DNA of 64,000 bases from assembly GCF_015476335.1 (NCBI RefSeq), contig NZ_JADAQY010000003.1, positions 84,256 through 148,255 on the forward strand, read 5' to 3'. Both the position numbers and the translations under genes were made by a program. The DNA comes from Rickettsia endosymbiont of Cardiosporidium cionae (GTDB lineage Bacteria; Pseudomonadota; Alphaproteobacteria; Rickettsiales; Rickettsiaceae). A model generated the notes under the pieces. That model was not told where the DNA came from. It saw only the letters and a program-made list of their open reading frames with translations, and made no database searches. Within the stretch, counting starts at the first letter, position 1. Each line of letters starts with the position of its first letter. Shown piece after piece: positions 1 to 10,368 of this stretch.

Positions 1-1134
1 TGTGGTATATCCGGTATGATAACTGCTATATATTTAGCAGAAAAAGGATTTAAAGTAATAATATTAGAGTCACAACCATATATTAAAAATTATTTGCAAG
101 AAGATATCAGATCTCTTGCTATAACAAATTATAGTAAAGAGCTGTTTGAAGAAATTGGTATCTGGGGCGAGCTAACAATAAATGCTAGAGGTATTAAAAA
201 TGTCTATGTAGTTGATAATAAAGCTGATGAAATAATAAATTTCAATGATAATAATAAAGAATTTATAGGGTATATAATAGAATCCAAAAATCTGAGGAAT
301 ACACTACTAAATCATATACAGAACAATATTATTGATATACAAATCATATACGATACACAATATAAATGCATCAGCAATGATATCAAAGGAAATGTAATCA
401 GCATCAGTTCAGAGAGTGGTCATTATGATCTAATCAGGTCTGACCTTACAATATTGTGCGATAGCAAAGAATCTAAAATAAATAAACAGTATTTCTCTCC
501 TATGTTAGATGAAAGTTATCACCAAACAGCTATAACATTTGTTGTAGAACACGATATAGCTCATGAGGGCGATGCAATAGAACATTTTTTGCCTTCAGGG
601 CCGTTTGCAATATTACCATTAGTATCAGATCACCTATCTTCAGTAGTGTGGAGTTTAAAGGAAGAGTACGCAAAATGCTTAATGTTACTAGAAAAACATG
701 AAATAGAATATATTGTACAGAAAAATTTTGGATCTTTTTTAGGGAATATAAAAATTACTACCAATATACAAGAGTTTCCTCTAAAAAAATACTTAAGTAA
801 GACTTATTACAACAAAAGCTTAATACTAGTGGGGGATTCGGCTCATACAATTCATCCACTTGCAGGGCAGGGTTTGAATCAGGGAATAAAAGATATAAAA
901 TTATTAGGTGATATAATTAATAATCAAGATATAAATACTGAAACACTGGAATTATATCAAAAATATCGCATGCAGGATAATCTTGATTTATTTTATTTAA
1001 CAGACAGTCTAAATAAGATATTTACTAATAATTCTGTGATATTACATAAGTTAAGACAATTAGGATTCAAAATAATTAACACTTCACCAAATATTAAATC
1101 ACTAATAACAAGATACGCAATGGGTTATAGATAA
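1..1134 (+). CDS. UbiH/UbiF-like FAD-dependent monooxygenase, 5'-truncated by window edge
   Basis: Partial gene: the reading frame is open back to base 1 and begins inside the FAD-binding Rossmann motif (CGISG followed by MITAIYLAEKGFKVIILE), so the true start lies a few codons upstream of the window. The second FAD motif, GDSAH followed by HPLAGQGLNQG, is intact near residue 270. Together these place it in the UbiH/UbiF/Coq6 family of aromatic hydroxylases, which add ring hydroxyls during ubiquinone synthesis. The intermediate DG motif, usually GADG, is degenerate here (LCDSKES). The other ubiquinone genes in the window (ubiA, ubiB, ubiE, ubiX) fit a quinone role, but which ring position it hydroxylates cannot be told. 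The ATG at 16 is only an internal methionine. Confidence 0.8.
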   Translation, partial: CGISGMITAIYLAEKGFKVIILESQPYIKNYLQEDIRSLAITNYSKELFEEIGIWGELTINARGIKNVYVVDNKADEIINFNDNNKEFIGYIIESKNLRNTLLNHIQNNIIDIQIIYDTQYKCISNDIKGNVISISSESGHYDLIRSDLTILCDSKESKINKQYFSPMLDESYHQTAITFVVEHDIAHEGDAIEHFLPSGPFAILPLVSDHLSSVVWSLKEEYAKCLMLLEKHEIEYIVQKNFGSFLGNIKITTNIQEFPLKKYLSKTYYNKSLILVGDSAHTIHPLAGQGLNQGIKDIKLLGDIINNQDINTETLELYQKYRMQDNLDLFYLTDSLNKIFTNNSVILHKLRQLGFKIINTSPNIKSLITRYAMGYR

Positions 1135-1234
1135 CAAGATACCTAAGATATAAAAACCATCTATTACAATATAATTATAATATTGAATTCTGCTATGATA
1201 TAGAGTAATATCCCCTAGATTCTTGTCATAATGA

Positions 1235-1801
1235 ATGGTTCAGTTACAAAATAAAATTAGTAAAGATATTATGTATAAATTAGTTGTAATTTTTCTGATC
1301 AGTATTTTCAGTAACAGTTACTGTTGTATAGCATCAGCTAATCAAAACATGCTTGAAGATCAGCAACACAAAAATGATAATATAAGTTACAAGAAAAGCG
1401 AAAATACAACTCAACAAAGTCAATTGCTAGATATCTCATTATTGAAAATCACTGATATCTGGGGTAGAATTACTATACCACCTAATAATAATTCTGCTGT
1501 ATATTTTAAAATACACAACCCTACTCAATTTGATTATACAATAGTGGATGCTACTTCTGAAAGTATATCACAAGATGTAGAACTGCATAAAAGTTTTGTA
1601 GATGAAAAGGGTATAAGTAGGATGGTCCATATGGATAAAATAATAATCCCTGCAAATTCTGATGTAGAGTTCACTCCAGGAGGATTACATGTGATGTTAC
1701 TAAATGTTACTCGGGACTTAAAACCACAAGATACATTTGATATGTTACTATTTTTTGAAAATAATCCCAATCCGTTAAAAATAAAAGTCAATATTAGATA
1801 G
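1235..1801 (+). CDS. PCuAC-family periplasmic copper chaperone (DUF461)
   Basis: Secreted protein of 188 residues. An N-terminal hydrophobic signal segment (YKLVVIFLISIFSN) is followed by a linker and a cupredoxin-like domain from about residue 65. The domain carries the spaced His/Met copper ligands of the family: LHKS, MVHM and a GGLHVML loop. Family members pass Cu(I) to the CuA centre of cytochrome c oxidase in the periplasm, consistent with an aerobic rickettsial respiratory chain. The methionine at 1271, directly before the signal peptide, is an alternative start; no clear Shine-Dalgarno sequence separates the two. bioY begins 3 bases after the stop, so the two genes are probably co-transcribed. 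Partner oxidase genes are not in the window. Confidence 0.8.
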   Translation: MVQLQNKISKDIMYKLVVIFLISIFSNSYCCIASANQNMLEDQQHKNDNISYKKSENTTQQSQLLDISLLKITDIWGRITIPPNNNSAVYFKIHNPTQFDYTIVDATSESISQDVELHKSFVDEKGISRMVHMDKIIIPANSDVEFTPGGLHVMLLNVTRDLKPQDTFDMLLFFENNPNPLKIKVNIR

Positions 1802-1804
1802 TAT

Positions 1805-2362
1805 ATGATCAATAAACCTACAAAATATCTAATAAAAAATACTACTCAAATACTACAAAGCCTTTCAGGCACAATATTGCTTGCAATTGCAGCCCAGTTA
1901 AGTATCAAGCTTTGGATAATACCAATAACTTTGCAAACAGTTGCACTAATCATTATCTCTTCACTTTATAATACAACTCAAGCAAGGTACAGTGTATTAC
2001 TTTATACATTTCTAGGAGCTATTGGATTCCCTGTATTTACTAATTTTAATGGAGGTATAGGGGCATTATTCGGACCTACAGGAGGATATATATGGGGTTT
2101 TATAGCATGTGTTTATTGCATTACATATCTAAGAAGTATTAGCGAGATAAATAGCCGTAGCCAATTTATAAAATATACTATTATAGGACTGAGTTTGTGC
2201 TATATTTGTGGTGTAATACAATTGTCGTTTTTTGTAGGATTCAAAAGTGCAGTTGAATTAGGTTTAACTAAATTCATTTTTTCAGGTATAATAAAAATTA
2301 TAATACTAGCTCTGATATTGCCTAGCTGTAGAAAATACATTACGAATAAGAAATCTACCTAA
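1805..2362 (+). CDS. bioY: BioY biotin transporter (ECF S component)
   Basis: Integral membrane protein of 185 residues with about six hydrophobic segments. It carries the BioY signatures: an early PITLQT motif (residues about 38-43) and a glycine-rich loop with GAIGFPVF and FGPTGGYIWGF. BioY binds biotin at the cytoplasmic membrane, either alone or with ECF module subunits, which are not seen nearby. Biotin import fits an intracellular bacterium that obtains the cofactor from its host. It starts almost immediately after the PCuAC gene, suggesting a shared transcript. Confidence 0.9.
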   Translation: MINKPTKYLIKNTTQILQSLSGTILLAIAAQLSIKLWIIPITLQTVALIIISSLYNTTQARYSVLLYTFLGAIGFPVFTNFNGGIGALFGPTGGYIWGFIACVYCITYLRSISEINSRSQFIKYTIIGLSLCYICGVIQLSFFVGFKSAVELGLTKFIFSGIIKIIILALILPSCRKYITNKKST

Positions 2363-2428
2363 ATGAAAGACCCAATGGCTATTGTTAAATAGCTGATACC
2401 TAGATTCATTAAATTTACCAATATATGC

Positions 2429-3466
2429 ATGCAAATCATGAAATTAATTGAAAAGATACTTACTGAAGCTAAGGTTAATATTAAAAAGATCAAAAATCAG
2501 TCTGACCTAGGTAAGTTAAAATCAGATTTATTAGGTAAAAATGGTCAATTAGCAGGTGAAATGAAGAAGCTATCTTCTATGGATGAGTTAGTACGTAAAA
2601 CACAGGGCAAAAAATTAAATGATATTAAAATCGAAATAGAGAAATTGATACTAGAACGTAGAGAAATACTTGAACGAGAAAAATTGTCTGAAACATTATC
2701 GAAACAAAAATTAGATTTAACAATACCAGAAAAAGAATATAACATAGGTAATCTACACCCCCTGACTAAAACCATGGAAGAAGTATCAGTTTTTTTTCAG
2801 CAAAATGGTTTTGTATTAAAAGATGGACCAAATATAGAAAATAACTGGTACAATTTTTCTGCGCTTAATATGTCAGATACTCACCCTGCTCGCCAAACTC
2901 ATGATAGCTTTTATTTAAATACATCTGATATTAATAGTGACAAGGCAAAACTTTTAAGGACACATACCTCACCTGTACAAATACGCACCATGGAACAATC
3001 TGATCCACCATATAGATTTATCTCAATAGGCAAGACTTATAGGGCAGACTCAGATAAAACCCATACTCCTATGTTTCATCAAATAGAAGGAGTAGTAGTT
3101 GACTCTAACATTAATATGGGACATCTAAAAAATCTGATGTTAGAATTCATTAAATACTTCTTTAATAAGAATGATATTGATATCAGATTGAGACCTAGTT
3201 TTTTTCCATTTACAGAACCATCTGCAGAAATTGATATTAAAATCAACAAATCTGAAGAATGGTTAGAAATTTTAGGTTGCGGTATGATACATACTACTGT
3301 ATTAAAAAATGTTAATGTTAACCCTTTGCAATACAGAGGTTTTGCCTTTGGTATGGGATTAGAACGCATAACAATGATCAAATATAATATAGATGATTTA
3401 CGCGAATTCTTTAATGGTGATATAAGATGGATAAAACATTATGGTGTATCTCCATTCCAAATTTAG
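2429..3466 (+). CDS. pheS: phenylalanyl-tRNA synthetase alpha subunit
   Basis: Full-length (345 aa) PheS, the catalytic subunit of the alpha2-beta2 enzyme that charges tRNA-Phe. An N-terminal coiled-coil arm (residues about 1-90) precedes the class II synthetase core. Motif 2 is visible as GKTYRADSDKTHTPMFHQIEG and motif 3 as GFAFGMGLERITM. A second ATG three codons in (2438) is also a possible start. The beta subunit gene pheT, commonly directly downstream, is absent: the next gene is trcR after a 116-base gap, so pheT must lie elsewhere. Confidence 0.95.
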   Translation: MQIMKLIEKILTEAKVNIKKIKNQSDLGKLKSDLLGKNGQLAGEMKKLSSMDELVRKTQGKKLNDIKIEIEKLILERREILEREKLSETLSKQKLDLTIPEKEYNIGNLHPLTKTMEEVSVFFQQNGFVLKDGPNIENNWYNFSALNMSDTHPARQTHDSFYLNTSDINSDKAKLLRTHTSPVQIRTMEQSDPPYRFISIGKTYRADSDKTHTPMFHQIEGVVVDSNINMGHLKNLMLEFIKYFFNKNDIDIRLRPSFFPFTEPSAEIDIKINKSEEWLEILGCGMIHTTVLKNVNVNPLQYRGFAFGMGLERITMIKYNIDDLREFFNGDIRWIKHYGVSPFQI

Positions 3467-3582
3467 GGACAAAATATTGTTGAATAATCAACTAGCTAAT
3501 AATTTTGTATCACACTACTATTGAATAATTTGGTGTAATATATTATTATTGAATTGAAATAAAATAAATATTTTAGTGTAAT

Positions 3583-4164
3583 ATGATAAATGAACGTTTT
3601 CCGTTAATGCCTAAGGCCACAGCGATGTGGATGTTAGAAAACACCGGCCTTAGTTTTAAACAAATTGCAAATTTTTGTAAAATGCATGAATTAGAAATTA
3701 GATCTATGGCAGATGGGGAGCTATACTCCGGTATCGTGGGGATTAACCCTATTGAATTAGGGCAATTAACAGAAGAAGAAATAAACAAATGCACTAAAGA
3801 CCCTAGTAGGGAGCTACAGCATAAAGAAAATGAATATTTTGACAAAACATCTAAAGCACAAGGTAGAAAATATAGATATACTCCTGTAGCAAGAAGACAA
3901 GATAAACCAGATGCCATTTACTGGCTAATAAAAAATCTTCTGGAAATTACAGATGTAGAGATAGTAAAATTGATAGGTACAACTAAAAATATGATTATGT
4001 CTATTAGAAAGAATGAACATTGGAATATACAAAATATTCGTGCTCGCGATCCAGTAATATTAGGTTTGTGTACTCAATCTGAGCTGGATAAACTAATAAA
4101 TAAAGACGCTGCTATTTCAAAAAAATTAGACATTGAACAAAAAAATAAACCAAGTAACAACTAA
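3583..4164 (+). CDS. trcR: TrcR-like cell-cycle transcriptional regulator (DUF1013)
   Basis: Protein of 193 residues matching the alphaproteobacterial DUF1013 family from its first residues: PLMPKATAMWMLENTGLSFK, then the IANFC and IVGINPIELGQLTEEEI segments. Family members are small DNA-binding proteins named TrcR in current annotation and linked to the CtrA cell-cycle network. A second HTH-like segment (IYWLIKNLLEITDVEIVKLI) lies near residues 110-130. It is single-copy and conserved in Rickettsiales, so its presence supports the taxonomic call. The target genes cannot be inferred from this window. Confidence 0.8.
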   Translation: MINERFPLMPKATAMWMLENTGLSFKQIANFCKMHELEIRSMADGELYSGIVGINPIELGQLTEEEINKCTKDPSRELQHKENEYFDKTSKAQGRKYRYTPVARRQDKPDAIYWLIKNLLEITDVEIVKLIGTTKNMIMSIRKNEHWNIQNIRARDPVILGLCTQSELDKLINKDAAISKKLDIEQKNKPSNN

Positions 4165-4282
4165 CTAATGGAAGCTTAGGTGTATACAGCCACTGTAGTA
4201 AAACCTCAGTTAATAGATTGATTTCAATATCTTTCTTACTGTATTACCGGTGTCTTTGATACATATCTCGCGTGCACTGGAG

Positions 4283-4744
4283 TTATTCTGTATTGATATT
4301 CATTTTATTAAATCTGGAACATATCAATATATTACCTTCTACCCTGAGAATAAATAATTTATCACCAGGAATTGCAATACAATCTGGATCTATTAATTTA
4401 GCATTCATCACAACCCCTGACCACTGAACTTCTCCTAATATTCCACATTTAATTGGGTTACCATATACTAGTACCTCCTTACCAATCATATCATCATACT
4501 TAGTTTTACGAGTTTGTTTTACTATTATTGGTAATAAAATAATTAACCAAACTAATGATAGAATAGAAAAAATAACTATTTGGTAAATATAACATATAGA
4601 AAAATATTCAGATATAATTGCAATAGAAAGTGATCCAAATCCTAAAAACAACAACCCTACAGACTGTATAACAAAAAATTCTAAAATAATAAATATTACT
4701 CCAATAATTAACCAAATTTTTGGACTCATACTCAATTCTAACAT
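4283..4744 (-). CDS. NfeD-like membrane protein, short form
   Basis: Protein of 153 residues with three hydrophobic segments in the first 80 residues (beginning IWLIIGVIFIILEFF) followed by a soluble OB-fold-like C-terminal domain (GKEVLVYGNPIKCGILGEVQ). This is the layout of short NfeD proteins, which normally pair with an SPFH/stomatin partner and influence membrane microdomains or protease activity. No stomatin gene is adjacent, and the gene stands alone on the minus strand between trcR and a BON lipoprotein. The family call is good; the function is uncertain. Confidence 0.72.
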   Translation of the reverse strand: MLELSMSPKIWLIIGVIFIILEFFVIQSVGLLFLGFGSLSIAIISEYFSICYIYQIVIFSILSLVWLIILLPIIVKQTRKTKYDDMIGKEVLVYGNPIKCGILGEVQWSGVVMNAKLIDPDCIAIPGDKLFILRVEGNILICSRFNKMNINTE

Positions 4745-5154
4745 CTACAACCTTAAACTAAACCTTAAATTCTAAACTAATCAGTCTTATACAAAATTAC
4801 TTGATAAAGCACTATCAAATATCTATAATAGCAGTCGTTGTTGCTATAAAGATTTTACCAATACAATATTGTGCTAATATCTTAATAACTATGAATATAA
4901 CACTATTCTAATATTAATACTATAATGAATTAGTAATTAAATCTGAATTAGTTAATCATACAACTATATCTTATCACATACTATAACAAATGATGGGACG
5001 TCGTGATGTATTTATATAAAATTAGATACAACAAATCACAAAAATATGAATCAACGTTGAGCATCACGATATTATAGAATAGAAATGTCACAGGTAAATG
5101 TTATTGTTATAGAAATATCTAAAAAATTTTAACTATCCTATATAAATTAAATTT
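4745..5154. other. 410-base non-coding divergent region between nfeD and the BON lipoprotein gene
   Basis: No credible coding sequence. It must hold the promoters of both flanking, divergently transcribed genes. The centre contains a small cluster of symmetrical elements: GACGTC at 4997-5002, TCGTGATG at 5001-5008 with its exact inverted copy CATCACGA at 5062-5069, and the 10-base palindrome TCAACGTTGA at 5051-5060. No known structured RNA was recognised. Confidence 0.5.
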
Positions 5155-5748
5155 ATGAAGATTATTGCTATAGTATGTACTTTAATTTTACCATTTTTAT
5201 GTATATCTTGCACTCCACTTATAATAGGGGGGGCAATAGCTACAGGAGTAGTAATGAAAAAAGATACTAGCTGCAAAGAATCAGTCGGCGATATATACAT
5301 TGAATCCAAGATCAAAATGGCATTTATCCAAAATCGCTATACAAATTTATATTCAAAAATCAAAGTACAGGTATCCCGTGGAGTAGTGGTATGTATAGGT
5401 TCTGTATCAAATAATGAAGAAATCGTAAAAGCACTGAAAATTATATGGAATATTAAAGGAGTAAAAAAAGTAATTAATGAACTACAAATTACTAAGTCTG
5501 GTAATAAACTAAAATTAGAGCAATATACTAAAGATAGTTTTGTCACATCACAAATTTTATCGAGAGCTATACTGAATAAAAAAATTTCAGTAGTAAATTA
5601 CTCAATAATTACTAATAACAGTATAGTATACATCATGGGTATTAAAAGATCTGAAGAAGAATTAAATGAATTACTTAGCATCGCTTCAAAAATATACTCT
5701 GTAAAAAAAGTGATAAATCATACACAAGACTTAAATCAAAGTAATTGA
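5155..5748 (+). CDS. BON-domain lipoprotein (OsmY/DolP-like)
   Basis: Protein of 197 residues starting with a lipoprotein signal peptide: a hydrophobic stretch ending LCISC, where the last cysteine is the likely lipidation site. Two BON-like repeats follow (about residues 45-110 and 120-190), with the typical pattern VQVSRGVVVCIGSVSNNEE and KKVINELQI. BON proteins of this architecture sit at the outer-membrane inner leaflet and support envelope integrity. The next gene, rlpA, is also an envelope lipoprotein and lies 98 bases downstream on the same strand. Confidence 0.8.
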   Translation: MKIIAIVCTLILPFLCISCTPLIIGGAIATGVVMKKDTSCKESVGDIYIESKIKMAFIQNRYTNLYSKIKVQVSRGVVVCIGSVSNNEEIVKALKIIWNIKGVKKVINELQITKSGNKLKLEQYTKDSFVTSQILSRAILNKKISVVNYSIITNNSIVYIMGIKRSEEELNELLSIASKIYSVKKVINHTQDLNQSN

Positions 5749-5773
5749 CACTTTAACTATAGTAAAATATTAG
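5745..5773 (+). promoter_or_regulatory. Candidate promoter for rlpA
   Basis: A perfect -35 hexamer TTGACA (5745-5750) overlaps the stop codon of the BON gene. It is followed after 17 bases by TATTAG (5768-5773) as a -10, matching the consensus at 4 of 6 positions. rlpA starts 73 bases downstream. AT-rich sequence gives many chance -10 matches, so this is only suggestive. Confidence 0.35.
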
Positions 5774-5846
5774 TATAATGCGATAATAATGTAAAACCTT
5801 TATTTAGATCACATGCATAATATCAACTCAATATAATCAAAACAGA

Positions 5847-6473
5847 ATGAAATTTATAAGTTATCTAATAGTAATATTACTAATCTCTTGCAGCAATAAA
5901 GATTCATTTATACAAAAAGAGGCTTACAGTAAATTTTTAGGTGATGATCAATATCATATAACATATAAAGGTTATTATAAAATAGGAAAGCAATACAGAA
6001 TTAAAAATAAAACATATAAACCAAAATTATACAGCAATTGGCAGCAAACGGGTTATGCCTCTTGGTATGGAGATAAAGAAAACGGCAATAAAACTGCTAA
6101 CGGAGACATATTTAATAAAAAACTTTTGACAGCAGCACATACTACATTGCCTATGCCTTCAATAGTAAAAGTTACAAATTTAGAAAATAATAGATCCATA
6201 ATACTTATGGTAAATGATAGGGGACCATATGCAAAAAACAGAATAATAGATGTATCAGAAAAGGCTGCTATGATATTAGGATTTCATAAACAAGGGATAT
6301 CAAAAGTACATGTAAAATACTTACCAAATGCAACAAATACATTCCTTAAAAAAACTGGTATTACACAAGAAACAAAGAATAAACAAAAGCATGTAACGCA
6401 TAAAATATGTAGCGCTAATGACTATATCAAATTATTAAACCTGAAATACAAAACAAATAGCAAATTAGATTAA
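5847..6473 (+). CDS. rlpA: RlpA-like septal lipoprotein / lytic transglycosylase
   Basis: Lipoprotein of 208 residues with lipobox LISC at residues 12-15. The double-psi beta-barrel domain spans about residues 68-160, with GYASWYGDKENGNKTANGD, the LTAAHTTLP segment carrying the family histidine, and VNDRGPY. In Pseudomonas RlpA cleaves naked glycan strands at the septum. Here the position of the catalytic glutamate reads Asp (NGDIF) and the following acid reads Asn, a variation that may weaken or alter activity. The C-terminal SPOR domain found in many RlpA proteins is absent. It indicates a peptidoglycan-bearing envelope, consistent with dapE in the same window. Confidence 0.82.
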   Translation: MKFISYLIVILLISCSNKDSFIQKEAYSKFLGDDQYHITYKGYYKIGKQYRIKNKTYKPKLYSNWQQTGYASWYGDKENGNKTANGDIFNKKLLTAAHTTLPMPSIVKVTNLENNRSIILMVNDRGPYAKNRIIDVSEKAAMILGFHKQGISKVHVKYLPNATNTFLKKTGITQETKNKQKHVTHKICSANDYIKLLNLKYKTNSKLD

Positions 6474-6490
6474 CAAAAATACCAATTATT

Positions 6491-7726
6491 ATGGAATGTT
6501 TTGAATACATCAAAAATAAAGGATATATTTATCAATCTACAGAGCAAAAAATCCTGAGAGAAAGACTCAATAAAAATAAAATCACATTTTATGTTGGATT
6601 CGACTGTACTGCCCCATCCTTACATATAGGCAATTTAATGCAAATAATGCTTGTAAGAGCTCTACAAAAATATGGACATACACCTATTATACTGATAGGC
6701 GAAGCTACTACCAAAATAGGAGATCCTACAGGTAAAACTGAAACACGAAAAATGTTAAATGATCAAGAAATTGAACAAAATATTGTAGGTATCAAACATT
6801 CATTATCAAAATTCATTGATTTTGAGGATAAAAACAATAAAGCAATAATAGTAAGTAATAAATATTGGTTGGATAGCATAAAATATCTTGATTTTCTACG
6901 AGAATTCGGGAGAGTGATTTCTATCAATAGAATGCTTAACACAGATTATGTGCAATCTAGGCTCAACAACACACAAGCCTTAACTTTTCTTGAATTTAAC
7001 TACATGATATTACAAGCTTATGACTTTTATTATTTAAATAAAATATATAACTGTGAACTACAAATAGGAGGCAGTGATCAATGGGGCAATATAATCGCTG
7101 GAATAGAGCTAATAAAAAAAACTTACAAAAATACAGCACAAGCTTTAACTACTCCATTAGTTACAAATGCTGCCGGCCAGAAAATGGGCAAATCTATTAA
7201 TGGAGCTATCTGGTTAAATAAAAATATGTGCACCCCCTACGATTATTATCAATATTGGAGAAATATTGATGATAATGATGCAATGAAATTTGCACAATTC
7301 TATTGTGAATTTTCAGATTCAGAAATAGAAGAAATAAAAAATATTGCAATAAATAATATTAATCTAGTAAAACAAAAAATAGCATACCAAGCTACAAAAT
7401 TATGCCACGGTAAAGACTTAGCAGATAAAGCACTCAAAACATCTATAAATATATTTGAAAAGAAATTAATGGATGATGATTTACCAACTATAAAATTAGA
7501 AAAAAAAATTATATGTGATGGTATTGTTATCCATAAATTAATTAAAGCTATAGGATATACTATTTCTAGTAATGAATCTAGAAAATTGATACGAAGTAAA
7601 GCAATTAAAATTAATAATAAAATTATTACAGATGAAACCTATATAATTAATAATTGTAATTTGCAAGATGGTAAAATAGAAGTATCATGCGGTAAAAAGA
7701 AAAAACTACTAGTCAAGGTTGAATAA
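6491..7726 (+). CDS. tyrS: tyrosyl-tRNA synthetase
   Basis: Full-length (411 aa) class I synthetase that charges tRNA-Tyr. The HIGH-like motif reads HIGN (residues about 46-49), the tyrosine-binding region includes GGSDQWGN, and the KMSKS loop reads KMGKS in QKMGKSINGA. A C-terminal S4 RNA-binding domain is recognisable from about residue 345 (SSNESRKLIRSKAIKINNK). The start lies 17 bases after rlpA, so they may share a transcript. The gene is convergent with atpD. Confidence 0.95.
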   Translation: MECFEYIKNKGYIYQSTEQKILRERLNKNKITFYVGFDCTAPSLHIGNLMQIMLVRALQKYGHTPIILIGEATTKIGDPTGKTETRKMLNDQEIEQNIVGIKHSLSKFIDFEDKNNKAIIVSNKYWLDSIKYLDFLREFGRVISINRMLNTDYVQSRLNNTQALTFLEFNYMILQAYDFYYLNKIYNCELQIGGSDQWGNIIAGIELIKKTYKNTAQALTTPLVTNAAGQKMGKSINGAIWLNKNMCTPYDYYQYWRNIDDNDAMKFAQFYCEFSDSEIEEIKNIAINNINLVKQKIAYQATKLCHGKDLADKALKTSINIFEKKLMDDDLPTIKLEKKIICDGIVIHKLIKAIGYTISSNESRKLIRSKAIKINNKIITDETYIINNCNLQDGKIEVSCGKKKKLLVKVE

Positions 7727-7760
7727 TTCTAGCCAATAGAAATGGATGAAAGTAAAAAAA

Positions 7761-7843
7761 TAGTATTCCAGTAAAATTATTAATTGAGTTATAAGATCAT
7801 TTAATACTATCCAGCACAATAAGTGATTTGTGAATTACTGGAA
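7761..7843. repeat. Paired inverted repeats between convergent tyrS and atpD
   Basis: Two overlapping inverted repeats: TTCCAGTAA (7766-7774) pairs exactly with TTACTGGAA (7835-7843), and TAGTATT (7761-7767) pairs exactly with AATACTA (7803-7809). The two pairings share bases 7766-7767 and so compete. The position between two convergent stop codons suggests a transcription-end structure, but there is no clean U-tract. Confidence 0.4.
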
Positions 7844-7947
7844 ATTATTACAATATAGTTATTAGTTTCAGTAACATACAATCAAATAAAACGAGAAGAG
7901 AATATTGACTCAATTCATCACTAACTAACAATAAAACAATGATAGCA

Positions 7948-9405
<1,458 letters not shown>

Positions 9406-9451
9406 TTATCCTATTTAAATTTAATCATTTTCTATAAATTAAGGGATTAAT

Positions 9452-10354
9452 CTATAAAGATTCAAATCCAGATACTACCTCTATTAATTCTTTTGTAATC
9501 AAATATTGCCTTTTTCTGTTTAGCTCTAAAGTAAAATCTTTTATTAACTCTCTAGCGTTAGTACTAGCATTTTCCATAGTTACCCTTCTCATTGCTTCTT
9601 CACTAGCAATATTTTCTAATAATCCGTAATATGACTCTGATAATAAATATAAATATACAAGAGCCCCTAACAAATCATCCCCTTCATACTCTGTCGTGTT
9701 ATATCTATAGTCCATAACATTTTGACTAGATAATTGATTATCTGTTCTAACAGGAAATATAGATTTTTTAACAATTTTTTGTTTTAATACATTTATAAAC
9801 TGATAATAATAAAAATCACATGGCCCAGAAACCCCTTCCAAAACTAGTGACTTAATTCTATTAGCTAAATATTTTGCTATCAACTCAAAATTCTTTTCAT
9901 GAATTGGATGGTACTCCAATATTATTTCAGTATAATTCATACATAGAGCTTCATAACCCTTAGTACCAAAAATTATTAATTTTACTTTTTTATTACGATG
10001 TTTTAATAGCTCAATATCTGATTGTACAGCATTAATGATAGCTGAATTAAAATTACCACACAAACCTCTATCTGAAGTGAAAATTATTAATAAATGAGTT
10101 TTATTAATTAAATTACGCTCAAAAAAAACAGAATCGATTTTATTAGATATGACATTAAAATTTGGTATATAGTCATGTGAATGAATAATACCATATATTA
10201 AATCAGACAAAATCTGATTAGATTTGTTAAATTTCTTTGCAAGTTTTTCTATTTTTTTTAGCTTAGCAGATGCTACCAATTCCATTGCTTTAGTAATTCT
10301 TTGAGTAGCAGATACAGATTTGATTTTATTTTTTATATCCTTTAAAGATGCCAT
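9452..10354 (-). CDS. atpG: F1-ATPase subunit gamma
   Basis: Central rotor subunit, 300 residues. The N-terminal coiled coil (ASLKDIKNKIKSVSATQRIT) and C-terminal helix (RRVTMENASTNARELI) of the family are both conserved, and the SDRGLCGNFN loop is intact. It lies between atpA (14-base gap) and atpD (52-base gap) on the same strand. Length is typical for rickettsial gamma subunits. Confidence 0.95.
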   Translation of the reverse strand: MASLKDIKNKIKSVSATQRITKAMELVASAKLKKIEKLAKKFNKSNQILSDLIYGIIHSHDYIPNFNVISNKIDSVFFERNLINKTHLLIIFTSDRGLCGNFNSAIINAVQSDIELLKHRNKKVKLIIFGTKGYEALCMNYTEIILEYHPIHEKNFELIAKYLANRIKSLVLEGVSGPCDFYYYQFINVLKQKIVKKSIFPVRTDNQLSSQNVMDYRYNTTEYEGDDLLGALVYLYLLSESYYGLLENIASEEAMRRVTMENASTNARELIKDFTLELNRKRQYLITKELIEVVSGFESL

Positions 10355-10368
10355 AACCTATTTATATA

